A stretch of DNA of 64,000 nucleotides from Macrosoma leucophasiata (taxonomy: Eukaryota > Arthropoda > Insecta > Lepidoptera > Hedylidae). The stretch is from positions 4,650,001 to 4,714,000 of the forward strand of contig JAWQUS010000002.1 of NCBI GenBank assembly GCA_036365455.1. The letters are read 5' to 3'. Below the pieces are notes generated by a model. That model did no database searches and was not told the origin of the DNA. It saw only the letters and a program-made list of their open reading frames with translations. Positions 1 through 46,114 of this stretch are shown one piece after another; the stretch's first letter is position 1; each line of letters opens with the position of its first letter. Both the position numbers and the translations under genes were made by a program.

Positions 1-915
1 TTCCGGAACAGTGAATCAGAACAGGAAAGAGTTACACACGTCTATTATCTAGTACGGTAGATGGCGTGTCAATCGAATAACATCGCACATATGAAGATTT
101 CTCAAGAGTTGGCATATATACAACTTCCCGACGTCAATGGTTGGGCTGCGGCCCGCCAGGCGCTATCACCTCGCCTGGTCGGAGAATCCTCCCTTTTCGT
201 CGGAGGAACATTTCCACCCGTTCCTCCACAAAAGAAAACATTTATTCTCTTGGAACACACAAAAAAAATAAAAACAGAGAAAAAACAACCAAAAGAAAGT
301 TTATAAGTTAGCGACTTCCATATTACAAAGCTAATCATACTGTCTGCCTATCTGTTTAGCTAAATAAGTATTTTTCTGCTGTCATTTAAAATACAAACTA
401 CGAGAAAATCTATTAGATATTCCGTCTGTGTGTGTGGAACGACCAGACTCCGCCCAAATGATGTCATACCTACAATATATTTAGCAAAACTTTGGTTTTT
501 TTGTTTTCTTATTTTCCGTTCAAAAGTAACCCCCAAGTTTAAAGCCCACTAGAGGCTTTAAACCCTATTCATTTGATTTCGTTACACGTCCATGATTAGG
601 TACATATGTATGCCCAACTTCGTCTCAATCGGTCCGGTTCTTTCAGAGAAAATCGTCTGTGACAGACAGACGCACGGCGGGCGGTTATGTGGTACGGAGC
701 TCTAAAAACAAAAGTCGCGATTTAGATGCGTTGTCATTCCTGGTAAGAAATGTAGACATTACGTTCAGTTAATGCTATCCGGACGGGGTAACGATATTTT
801 ATTGATGGCCTTATTACACGACACGGTATTCAGGGTCCGGCAGAAAGGGTGGGCGTGACCTCAAGCCGGATTGCCGCTTATTTCACTATCCGGTCGACAG
901 AGCCCTAACTCAGTC
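1..915. other. AdSS intron sequence without a gene; LINE-tail-like stretch
   Basis: Inside AdSS. No exon is recognisable. Around 590-690 the wording (a promoter-less 'CAATCGGTCCGGTTCTTTC' stretch followed by GACAGACAGACG) resembles 3' ends of dispersed insect LINE/SINE copies. The rest is AT-rich and unassigned. Confidence 0.35.
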
Positions 916-1046
916 ACAGTACAAATATGAACAGTATGGAAACTACGTACAAAACGTTGAAACGGCACAATCACACAAACATGCGCATCAACGAGGCCCC
1001 TAAGCGGTTCTCGCGGTGCTGCAGCTCCGAGTCACTCGCTACTCGA
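916..1046 (+). mobile_element. Broken copy of a palindromic hAT-like MITE (left half)
   Basis: Matches the left half of the element at 2728-2940: CAGTACAAATATGAACAG, then GGAAACTACGTACAAAAC and a CACAAACATGCGCATC block. It stops abruptly at about 1046 where two unrelated hairpins follow, so the right half was lost or replaced. Confidence 0.6.
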
Positions 1047-1051
1047 GAGTC

Positions 1052-1183
1052 GTACTGTATTTTTACCTTAAATCATTTGAATGCTCCATCTCATAATGAT
1101 TTAAGGTAAAAATACAGTACAACATTGGAATAAAACATCACACGTTTTATTTGTGAAACTACACAAACAAAACGTGTGATGTT
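1052..1183. repeat. Two back-to-back hairpins
   Basis: First hairpin: arms 1052-1076 and 1096-1120, 25 bp and perfectly complementary. Second: arms 1134-1155 and 1162-1183, one mismatch in 22 bp with a 6-nt loop. Both sit at the break of the MITE at 916-1046. Each may be a tiny palindromic element. Confidence 0.7.
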
Positions 1184-1185
1184 AC

Positions 1186-1236
1186 AAACTCTACACTCTG
1201 CCTACTCCGTTAGAGACCTGGCGTGAAGATACATAC
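1186..1236 (+). mobile_element. Short LINE 3' tail fragment
   Basis: CTCTGCCTACTCCGTTAGAG followed by GACCTGGCGTGAAGATACAT and a CATA repeat. This is the same tail as in the LINE copies ending at 35985 and 36546. Confidence 0.6.
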
Positions 1237-1435
1237 ATACATACGTATTATTTGATAATTATACCGTAATTGGAATTAAATGTGATAACCCTATTCACGT
1301 AAATTACTTTAGTTTCAATTTACCAGAACAATAAAAAAATTATCTATGTTAATTTTTAAAGGCATATTGAGACATAGATACATATTACCTACTACTTGGA
1401 AGTCTTTATAAATATAAAATAATAAAGACTTCAAC

Positions 1436-1785
1436 TGCTTCGTTGGCTCAGTGGTCGCAATCGCGATGGTGAAGCCTGAGGGTCCTGGGTTCGATCCCCA
1501 GGTCGGGAAAATCTGTTATTGGGTTTTTTCTGTGAGGAAATTCCCAGTAGTAGCCCGGAGTCTGGTCGTGCCTCGGAGAGCACGTAAAGCCGTCGGTCCC
1601 ACGCCCGATCTCCTCTCTCCGGTCGTGTCGGATTGCTGTCCCTTCGGACTATGAGAGTGAGGGAATAAAGAGTGCACCTGAGTTTGCGCATACACTTGTG
1701 CACTATAATATCTCCCGCGCAGATGGCTAGTCTCCGTTGAAATTGGCCGTCGCGGCGGAAATTCGGTCTGGAGGACATTATTAAA
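1436..1785 (+). mobile_element. tRNA-headed SINE, full-length-looking
   Basis: The head has pol III A-box-like GTTGGCTCAGTGGTCGC and a B-box GGGTTCGATCCCC with a matching CCTGG/CCAGG arm. A central block (1568-1600, GTGCCTCGGAGAGCACGT then AAGCCGTCGGTCC) and a 3' part ending near TTCGGTCTGGAGGAC follow. The second copy is 33205-33548 on the minus strand. It is a retroposon, not a working tRNA gene. Confidence 0.75.
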
Positions 1786-2040
1786 TATAAAGAAATTGAA
1801 GAAAAATGTAAAGAAAAAAATGACTTCGGGCGGGGATTGAACCTGACCTCTGGCTAATTTTGCAATGTGTCCGTTCATCATCCAAGATTTTAAATATGCG
1901 GAGAGTTAACACGTTAGTGGCTTTAATTTCCTTCTGTCACGGTTATGGAATAAATAAGTAAAAATAGTTTAATTCTATGACCATAGCTCGCGAAGACCTT
2001 TGAACACATGTCATGATTAGTTATGAAATTGTAACCACTC

Positions 2041-2323
2041 ACTGGTGGTAGAGCTCCAGTGACAGAGCTCGCGGGCGTAGGCACCACCGCATTACCTAAT
2101 ATACTTGCCGCTAAATGGTAGTGTTCAGCACTATCGTGTTCCGGTCAGGTGAATGTACGGCCCTGTAATTTCCGGCACAGAGGCATGACACCTACGGCCT
2201 CAGGAGTGGTAACGCATCTGCATTTTAACCTTGGTCTTCGTGTGGGTGTCTATAGGCTGAAGTCATCACTTAACATCAATGTGGACTGCATGCTTCTTTG
2301 CCACTTCCATTAGATAAAAAAAA
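2041..2323 (+). mobile_element. 290-bp A-tailed dispersed repeat (SINE-like), copy in a duplicated site
   Basis: Starts ACTGGTGGTAGAGCTCCAGT and ends TGCCACTTCCATTAGATAAAA. Best-conserved sister copies are 4579-4867 and 48998-49288. The A-rich end suggests retroposition. The flank TAGTTATGAAATTGTAACCA is present both before this copy (from about 2018) and again at about 2361, so the insert interrupts the first unit of a local duplication. Confidence 0.7.
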
Positions 2324-2525
2324 CTCAATGCTTTGTTTAGGGACACTTACCTCTGATGACTAGTTATGAAATTGTAACCACTCAATGCTTTGTTTAGGGA
2401 CACTCACCGCTCTGTTCCTTATTTACACCCTATCCCTAGCCAGGGCCAGAGATCTCGTGTCGGTATTTTATTGATATGTTAAAATCAGTTAGATAAATGC
2501 TAATAACTACTGCTAAAATACTCAC

Positions 2526-37622
<35,097 letters not shown>

Positions 37623-37641
37623 TATTTTGCGAAGTACGAAC

Positions 37642-37830
37642 TCCGAAATTTATACAAGCGAGCGAGACATGCGCGCGCAGAAACGCATATAAAACAGACT
37701 AGGGGTGGACGATATACATCGATGTTTTATAAACACTCGATGTATTTTATCAATACATCGATACAATCCGATGTATTTTTAGTTATTCAACATCGAGTAT
37801 AAGTCTATGTTTTTTTTTCAATACATCGAA
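37642..37830 (-). promoter_or_regulatory. AdSS upstream region with TATA-like box and clustered CATCGATG motifs
   Basis: Directly upstream of the AdSS start codon, reading the minus strand, there is TGTATAAATTTCGG (37655-37642) and a short CpG-rich stretch. From about 37713 to 37830 the palindrome-like motif ACATCGATG/TACATCGA recurs at least four times. The motif resembles, but does not equal, the insect DRE (TATCGATA) found at housekeeping promoters. It could instead be a small dispersed repeat. Promoter function is inferred from position only. Confidence 0.4.
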
Positions 37831-37859
37831 TCGAAGAAGCAGATTAAAAAACATGTATA

Positions 37860-38118
37860 AGCCGTGAACTGAGTGATTCTATTTACTATACATTGAATAT
37901 TTTTTAAAAGAATTTTTGGGGCGTGATCTACAATTGATATCGAAGCCAAAAATACAATTTTTAGATTTTTGACTGTTTATATATATGTCCGGGCTAAACT
38001 CAAAAAATACTGCATGGATTTACTTCAAATTTGGCATGAATTTTACTAACAGTGTTTATGTGAGAGAAATTGTCGGTCCTTCGGGGCCCTGGGCACTGGC
38101 CCCGAGTGCCCTTATGGT
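37860..38118. other. Intergenic, unassigned
   Basis: Includes TTCGGGGCCCTGGGCACTGG, a GC-rich phrase, followed by the first unit of the CRE-containing repeat. Confidence 0.4.
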
Positions 38119-39330
38119 AGAGACGGCATTGTATGCAGAGTATCAATTTTGGAAATGCTTTGATGTGACGTCATACGTATGCCTTCAGTGATGACCTCGC
38201 GGCGCGTGCGAAGCGCGCGACGAACGAATCTTCATCATCCCTCCCTCAGCGCGGGAAGCGCAACAGAGGGGGGGGATGGTTCGGGGATTGAGGGAATCCT
38301 CGTACCCCGGGCCTATCTGGCCCCGAGGCGTCGGGGGCGTGGTCCTAAATGGGGGATTGTGGCACGCGGGGAAACTCACTGAGAGAGGCCATATATATAT
38401 ATTTTTTTTTTTCCCCTCCCCAACGTTATTCCCTCGCGTGCCGCTTACAAATGGTCTTGATTTAAAGACGCGACTCGGTGCGGGCCTACGAGGCAGTCCT
38501 CTTTGCCCGGGCTTGATCTGCCCCCGTTACGACGGGGGCGTGTTCCACCTTTCTGGGTTTGGACGCCAGCTGTGGAGTGCCGACACACGGTTGCAGCGAC
38601 TCAACGTCTCATTAGCCTTAGCCAGGCATTGCGATCGCTACCTCAGGGAGAGATGCTACTCTGGTAGCCCGCCAGTGGTGTAGGTGGGCGTAGTTACCCG
38701 AGCTTACCAATTGGTGGCGTATCCGAATACGTGGGACAGGGACAGAGACTTCATTAGCGTTTGCGTCATCGTCTCGACGCGTTCTCGGCGAGGCGCTGGG
38801 AAGTAGTTCGCGTGGGAGGGCGAAGCCCTCCGGTGGTCGTGCGTGCAGCGGGGCGAATCCGCGGAGATGACGATGTGGTCCGTTGTCGGCGCGATCGAAC
38901 ATTTTTCGCGCCAAGCCGACACGAAGTCAACGAACTCTCTCACGGATTCGACCCGTAAGTCGTGGGCGATGACATCATTACGTATGCCTTCGCATGACCC
39001 GTCGTCACCATTGTATGCATTGAGTTAATATACATGGAGAAGGTACATTCTACTATAGAAACAGTAGTTATACAATAATGGGTAAAATCGACACATGTCT
39101 GACAAAAACAGCTTTGACTCTTTCTAATTATACAGTAGCTCCCTATGTAAGGGACACAAAATGTATGCAGAGTATCAAATTCGGAAATGATTTGATGTGA
39201 CGTCATACGTATGGCTTCGCGTGACCGTCGTCGCCATTGTATGCGCCCAATTTGTCGTACATCTGTTGTCAAACAAACAGGTGCTCATAATATTTTTGCT
39301 GTTTTCTTGAGAACTAAATCTTTTAACTAG
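38119..39330 (+). repeat. Direct repeat of a CRE-containing block, first unit split by a LINE
   Basis: The phrase GTATGCAGAGTATCAA, then ATTTGATGTGACGTCATACG and CGTCGTCGCCATTGTATGC occurs at 38132-38186 plus 38992-39012 and again at 39161-39250. An inverted, diverged copy is at about 45915-46110. TGACGTCA is a consensus CREB/ATF site, but its function here is unknown. Confidence 0.6.
38187..38978 (-). pseudogene. Jockey-like LINE 3' fragment with 13-bp target duplication
   Basis: TACGTATGCCTTC at 38174-38186 and 38979-38991 brackets a GC-rich insert. Minus-strand frames read RVESVREFVDFV and, after a frameshift, ARKMFDRADNGPHRHLRGF and ALPRELL, matching the C-terminus of the element at 18394-20853. 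The rest is 3' UTR. Confidence 0.8.
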
Positions 39331-39870
39331 CTAATGTGGTATTCTAGGTTTTGCTTTATGTTGACTGATTATACTTTCGTATTGTTTAAGACAGAGTGGT
39401 GCAAGAAAAAACGAAAATAATATTTATTTGACCTTTGTGAGGTTATGTACAAATTTTCACGGATTGTGTCGTATTCGGTGGGATTTTGAAATGCAGTGAT
39501 TTAAAGTGATATGTTTTATTAAGAGTTTTGAAGACCTGTGTAAGTTTCGTATGAGTTAAATGACTTTTAATGCTATTCATTCTTTTCTAAAAATAGCATT
39601 TGTACATAGTGTTGTACGAATACTAACCTGATATAGCAAAGTATCGATATAAAACTATTTCTCCTAACAATTTAAATTATGTAATATTATATTGTATGAG
39701 CATTATACTCGATAGAATTTCTCATCTTAATAAAATATCGAAGAAGAAATTGATGTATTAAATAATTTTTGTTTTCTCCTTGTTTGCACCCATATAGCAC
39801 GGATTTTTTTCAGAGATTGTTAGAGTGTAATATAAGTATAAGCACAATATAACAACATTTTTTTTTTCAT
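39330..39870. other. Intergenic, no feature recognised
   Basis: AT-rich. Confidence 0.45.
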
Positions 39871-39874
39871 TTCA

Positions 39875-40025
39875 TGAAGTGGCAAACAGGCCCAGGTTTA
39901 CATTGGTATGTAATAGCCTATCAGTCTACACGAAACCAGAGTTTTCAATCTTAATGCGTTGCCACTCCTAAGGCCTAAGATATTACGCATCTGTGCTGGA
40001 AATCACGGGGTCGTACAGATCTGTG
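39875..40025 (-). repeat. 290-bp repeat, diverged fragment
   Basis: GAAGTGGCAAACAGGCCCAG, GTCTACACGAAACCAGAG and TGCTGGAAATCACGGGG in the expected reverse order. Confidence 0.5.
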
Positions 40026-40747
40026 TCACTAACTTCTACATGCGTATCATCTGAAAATTGAAACAGGTTCCATTTCTATTTTTATTACTCATATTATTAA
40101 CATACCTAGAGCCGTTCCTGCTACTTTTATAATATTGTTTTAAGGTATAGTAATAACGAGAAAATAAAAAAAAGATCCTATTGGACTCACATCCAACACG
40201 TTGAAGATCTTTCGAGAATGTACAAAAATCAAATGTGTTTATTGGCCTTTAACTTGACCGAAGCGTGCTACTCAGATTAATTATACATAATGATTAAGAT
40301 TTGGAATACCTAACAACAATATTTACAGAGATGCATTCCAAGGAGCTAGTCAGCATAAGGCTTACATTTGAAGGCTGTTAAAGAAAATTCTTCTGAAATT
40401 TAACAGTACCACAATTTGCAATTTTTAACTTGAGTACTGGCTGAGAACCTTTCGCAAGCTGCTAGTAATCTATGAGATCCTCATTTGAATGAATGAATTT
40501 ATTTATTTACTAAAAATATAGTAGATACATAAGATCTTCAGTATACAATATAGCTTCCTTTTATATTTTACCATTTAATTGGCATGCAAATTAGAGGATA
40601 CATTTTGTTACTACATCATAATTATTACAATTATACTCAACTCTAATTTAGTGAGTGGATTTATTACTAAGACTAAGCATACATACTTTAAAAGAATATG
40701 AATTCGTGTTCATAAAATATCGATATTAACTGCTCATGTATGAGAAG
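40026..40747. other. Intergenic; one segment repeated at 45805-45905
   Basis: 40423-40525 (TTGAGTACTGGCTGAGAACC, TCCTCATTTGAATGAATGAA) recurs in direct orientation at 45805-45905. The rest is AT-rich and unassigned. Confidence 0.5.
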
Positions 40748-41003
40748 ATGATATCGATATTTATCGAACAGAACTACCATAAATCGGGCGCATACAATCA
40801 TTGAGCTATATACATGGAGAAGCCCTACTTACAGAATTGGCGTGATTACCTACAAAAAGAATCATGGCAAGCTCCATGATATCGATATTTATCGAACAGA
40901 ACTACCACAAATCGGGCGCATACAATCATTGAGCTATATACATGGAGAAGCCCTACTTACAGAATTGGCGTGATTACCTACAAAAAGAATCATGGCAAGC
41001 TCC
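40748..41003 (+). repeat. 128-bp tandem duplication
   Basis: Units 40748-40875 and 40876-41003 differ at about one base (CCATAAATC versus CCACAAATC). They contain CGGGCGCATACAATCATTGA and GAATTGGCGTGATTACCTAC. An inverted diverged copy is at about 45600-45760. Confidence 0.85.
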
Positions 41004-41009
41004 ATATAT

Positions 41010-41230
41010 TGAGTTGTACAAAATTTTCAAAAAAGGTACAATGTCAGACTTTATTTGAATACGTTCTTGAAAGCCTCGGGAACATTTGACGGTGTTTAAA
41101 ATAATTTTAGCTCACCGGAATAAAATTCATTAAAAACGAAAACATATTTTCCAACAGCAGTAGCCATTTTGTATTCAACAATTTGACATTTGACTTGATT
41201 TGACATTACAATGTCAAAGTCAAATTAATT
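41010..41230 (+). repeat. Right flank of the tandem duplication, also repeated inverted at 45400-45590
   Basis: GAGTTGTACAAAATTTTC and TTTAGCTCACCGGAA match, in reverse, GTACAATTCTC and TTCCCGTGAGCTAAAAATTT at 45485-45600. Confidence 0.5.
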
Positions 41231-42455
41231 GAAATAATTGGGACAATAATATACACGGATTTTTTCTAATAATTTTATTATAAATAAATCTGGAAGTTTA
41301 TTTTGAATGATTTGTGAATGACCAAGACCTACATTATTGTGAATAATTTGTCTGACACATTCTACGCCCTAAAACTCTGTGAAAGTTATAAAAATGGCTA
41401 GATAAATGATGATCGCTGTTACCATCCTATCCGTTAAACTTGGTTAATGCAGCTCTGTAATCTTCCGCTCTCGTTAAACTCACTTGGAGACCGGGGGCTG
41501 ACCGCCTATCTGTAATACTTTCGATTATGACATCATCTTGTCAGTTTCGTACCGCCTAAGAGTTTTCGTCCGCAGGCATAATATATGAGCAAAATGTTAG
41601 ACGAGTTCTTCCTGCACATCTAGGTCTATCCTATAATTCCCATATGACCAGACAACAGGTCACAAAATATTTGTTGAATATTATTATGTTATGTCCGGGA
41701 TCTGCTTCTGAATCTGTGCAACAGTGCATCTAGCTGCTTTGTAGCAATTGAAGCACACACAATCTGCAGGATTGAGCTGAAAATACAAATTATAGTTATG
41801 ATTTTTTTTTATTGCCTAGTGCTTAACCCAAGTCATGAGAAAAATATGACAGTGGATTTTAAATACTTGTGTCTCTGCCAATATTTTGGCTCCTGATCCA
41901 TGAGAGATTAAAGATTACACTCACTCACTCTGCGTTCAAATATAAATAAAGTGGCACTATGAAAGATTAAACTTATTTGATGCTCTGATGATGTTAAACA
42001 TGGGCAGTGTGCAGTTCACATAATATGGTAAGTAAATATGTAATGCAACCTATAGGTATATCTATAAAAAAAACAGTTCAAAATGCAATTTTGCGTTATT
42101 AAGGACTAAGTTCTATTCTCACAGCACACTATTTTCTCATAACTTTGGTGGTTGAAAAGGTGGTATATTTATATTAGAACTAACCTGACAGAGTGCAATG
42201 TTGTTTGAAATCACTTCTTGTAGGTATTTGTTGTTGCCATGCAGTTGGATTTGAATGTACATTAAGAGCACTGCAAAACTCTTAAAACAATGGCCACATG
42301 TAAGGCATACTCTTGAGTGTCAAAAAACTCTCGTTCCTACGTTCCTGGAGCTGAATTCAAGTAAATAATTATCACTACCAGTGGATTGTAGTGATTCATT
42401 CACAGTCTGTATTCCATTCAGCAATGACTGAGATCAATGAGATAATCTTGTGTCT
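41231..42455. other. Intergenic, no gene recognised
   Basis: AT-rich. 42005-42065 faintly recalls the 290-bp repeat. Confidence 0.4.
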
Positions 42456-42459
42456 AATT

Positions 42460-44705
42460 CTAGCAGAAAGAACTAGACGCCGGGGACGGCGCAGATTGAG
42501 GCCACAGTTGACACACCCCATGTTTTCCTAATTGTAGGGCGTAGGGTGAAATCGAAACTCCACAAACACCAAGTCCAGTCCAGATAAGCGTCTGATCCTA
42601 AACTCCGAGTAATCTTCCAAGAGAAAAGTAAAAACAAATCGCTTCAGAGCTTGCACTATCAAGAAAACTAATGTTCGAAATCAGTTTTATTAAATTATGT
42701 AGTATTTGATTCTGATGAACTATGGATTCGATCAAGAACTTTAATCGAAAACGCTGTGAAAGAGTCAAAAACAGAAGTGACGACACAAAAGCGCCAATCC
42801 TGGATGAGTGACAGTACCTTTGCTTTGGTTGAAGAAAGACGTAGGAACAAGTCGATGGGCGCTGGCATCAAAATATTAAATGAGCTCTCCGCAAAGATCC
42901 AAGCTGCATGTAGAAGGGATCTCAATTCCAGACTACGAGATGTTGTGTTACGAGCATGAAACCAGAGACCTTCACCAAAAAATACGTTCCCTTACGAAAA
43001 CCCTTTCATCAAAAACATGGGCCATTGAAAATGATAGCGGTGCATTGGTTACCGAAATAGAACAAATATCTGAGAGATGGAGAGACTATTGCCAGACTCT
43101 ATTTCGAGATCCCTATTCTCAAGATTTTGTCCTACTAACCCAACGGAAAACGACCTAGAACCAGACATACTGAAGGAAGAAGTTCGAGCCGCAATCAAAC
43201 ATCTGAAAAATGGGAAAGCTACTGGAATCGATGTTATCCCAATAGAGGTCATCAAGGCTGCCGGTGAATACGGTGTCCAAATGTTTACCACCCTGTGTAA
43301 TAAAATATGGCAGACAGGAACATGGCCAAAAGAATGGGTTCATACGGTGTTCGTTCCCCTCCACAAGAAGGGCTCTACAAAGGTATGCAGTAACTACAGA
43401 CTAATAGCTTTAATATCCCACGCAAGTAAAATTCTACTGCATATCCTAAATGAGCGACTCAGACCTTTCTCTCCAAGGAAATTGCTCCCGAACAAGCTGG
43501 TTTCGTCAAGGGCAAAGGTACCCGCGAGCAAATCTTCACTGTACGACAAATAATTGAGAAAGCCCGAGAATTCATCAAGCCTACTTATATCTGCTTCGTT
43601 GACTTCTCTAAAGCATTTGACTCAGTGAAGTGGCCGACTTTATGGAGAATTTACTGGAAATGGGAACTCCAAAACACCTTGTGCACTTACTCAGATCTCT
43701 ATACGAAGGCGGAACAGCATCTGTCAGGGCAGACGAAGTATTGTCTAATAATTTCCACCCTAGTGCAGGAGTACGCCAGGGTTGCATTATCTCGCCTCTC
43801 TTGTTTAACATCTACACGGAGATGGTGATGAGAATTGCCCTCGAAGACTGGACGGACGGAGTTGTTATTGGTGGAAAGTCTATCTCAAACCTAAGATATG
43901 CGGATGATACGACCTTATTCGCAACAAGTGTAAACCACATGGAAGATCTGCTACATAAAATGGAAACTACCAGCCTTAGCTTTGGATTGAAGATAAATCG
44001 TTCGAAAACCAAAATCATGATTGTTGACCGTGTCAACAACAACTCACCAGAGGTTACAAAAATAGGAAATGTGAGGTTGTCCAATCTTACATTTATCTCG
44101 GCGCTCTAATATCCAACAAAGGTGGCTGTGTAGACGAAATAAAGCGGCGCATGGCGATTACTAGGTCTGCAATGGACAAGATGAAAAAGATATGGGGAAA
44201 TAAACACATCACCAAAGCCACAAAGATCAGGCTGGTTCGCTCACTAATATTTCCCATATTCCTGTATGCGTCAGAAACATGGACTTTGCGTGAAAATGAA
44301 AAGAAGAAAATAGACGCACTCGAGATGTGGTGATGGAGGAGAATGCTCGTGGACAGAGTTCCGTACGAACGCCTCCATACTTGACGAGCTCTGCATCCGA
44401 CAGCGCCTCTCGTCTATTGTGCAAACCCGCATCCTTACTTTCTTTGGACATGTATCGCGGCGCAACAATGACTCCATAGAGCGTCTAGTAGTGCAGGGAA
44501 AAGTGGAAGGTACCAGACCGCGAGGCAGATCCCCGTTGAGATGGACCGATCAAATCAAGGCGGCAACAAACTACACAGTTCATGAGTGTACCAGAAAGGC
44601 TGCGGTCCGACAAGAATGGCGCCGTATAACAAAACTTGTCACTGAGCCTGTTCCTGACTGACGACCACGACCACTCTGCCAAGAGTGAAACGACAAAGAA
44701 GAAGT
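42460..44705 (+). pseudogene. Decayed RTE-like LINE: endonuclease linker, reverse transcriptase, C-terminal domain
   Basis: Broken into many frames. From left to right: a linker (DSIKTLIENAVKESKTE near 42730), RT start (KEEVRAAIKHLKNGKATGID near 43175), SNYRLIALISHASKIL, FVDFSKAFDSV, SAGVRQGCIISPLLFN, the active site RYADDTTLFA near 43897, INRSKTKIMIV, then the C-terminal SETWTLRENEKKKI and GRSPLRWTDQIKAA. It ends near 44690 in ACAAAGAAGAAG. At least five frameshifts or stops (about 42955, 43120, 43500, 43610, 44090, 44333) show it is dead. The best fit is the RTE group of insect endonuclease-reverse transcriptases. The full endonuclease is not recognisable. Confidence 0.75.
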
Positions 44706-45612
44706 ATTTGAATACTACTTGAATAAATAAAATTAATGAGTGTGTTCTTTTTTTTTTTTTGTGGCATCGCTGTTACGCATATTGCCAGTGTCAAGTAAAA
44801 CACGATATTTCGTATTTATTTAAGCAGCGTAAAAGTTAGTATGATAAAGTCATCAAGTATAATATGTAAGTATTAAGTATATAAGTTATCAAGTATAATA
44901 TGTCAGTCAAGTGAGTTACAATCAAGTTATTCGAGTAAAGCGACGGCTACTTTACCAGAACATTTACAATGAAGTTTTGGAGGCAACCTGAAAGGTCGTG
45001 TTTTCGCACTATTATTCTATTTCACTATACACGGGCACTGTAATAAACTCTTATCAAATAAAATGCCACCAACTTTATTCAATATACGAGTAACTTAAAA
45101 TACACCAAGAAAATGAATTAAAATAAGAGCACCATACGCCTCTTTCAAGGTTCCCGCCAAAACTCCTAGTGTGGTCTTACTAAATATACGAATAAACAAC
45201 ATAATCGATATGAGATAGAAAAATATTAACTTTATACTAGAATCCTTCGGTGAAATCACTCGAGAATCGCAGTATATTTCATTAACATAACATTAGCTAT
45301 TTTTTTCGGTACGGAACCCTTTTATGAAACACAATTTATAGAAGATTTTATAACTTTCGGTGATTTTTTAATTTAATCGCTGTCTCATTTATTCGGACTT
45401 CTGATTTGTACTCGAGTAGTAACATACAACCCTAACCATATTTGACATTCAGTGCCAATGACTACTTATTTTATCAATAACTTTTTGTTCCCGTGAGCTA
45501 AAAATTTTTATAAGGTCGGGAAGCGTTCTTTAGTTTCTCAAAATTACATTTTGAACATGAAATACCGTGTACCTTTTTTCGTTTTTTTTTGTACAATTCT
45601 CGCCATGATTCT

Positions 45613-45666
45613 TTGGGCGATTACAATGGCAACCCTATGAAAGGCGGCCATTGTAATCGCCCAAAT
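45613..45666. repeat. Hairpin, 18-bp stem
   Basis: TTGGGCGATTACAATGG and CCATTGTAATCGCCCAA flank a short loop (CAACCCTATGAAAGGCGG) inside the inverted copy of the 40748 repeat. Confidence 0.7.
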
Positions 45667-46114
45667 TTTTGTAGGTAATCACGCCAATTCTGTAGGTAGG
45701 ACTTCTCCATAGCTCAATGATTGTATGCGCCCGATTTGTGGTAGTTCTGTTGTCAAACAAAAAGGTGCTCTTAATGTTTTTGCTGTTTTCTTGAGAGCTA
45801 AATCAATTTGCAATTTTTAGCTTGAGTACTGGCTGAGAACCTTTCGCAAGCTGCTGGATCCTCATTTGAATGAATGAATTTATTTTTTGCTTAAATATAG
45901 TAGGTAGTATCGGGTGCATACAATGGCGACGACGGTCACGCGTATGCATACGTATGACATCACATCAAATCAAATTGATACTCAGCATACATTTTGTATC
46001 TCTTCTTACATAGGGAGCTACTGGTTAGTTAAAAGGAGGTAAAACTGTTTTTTACATGTGTCGGTATTACCCATTATTGTATAACTACTGTTTCTATAGT
46101 AGAATGTGCCCTCT

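Noticed and set aside
61..338. Overlapping short frames on both strands as genes
   Set aside because: No domain, no codon-like pattern, and they lie in an AdSS intron.
39245..39330. THAP-like zinc-finger start (MRPIC... frame, also near 45725)
   Set aside because: Only about 28 codons, the C2CH spacing does not fit, and no continuation is visible.
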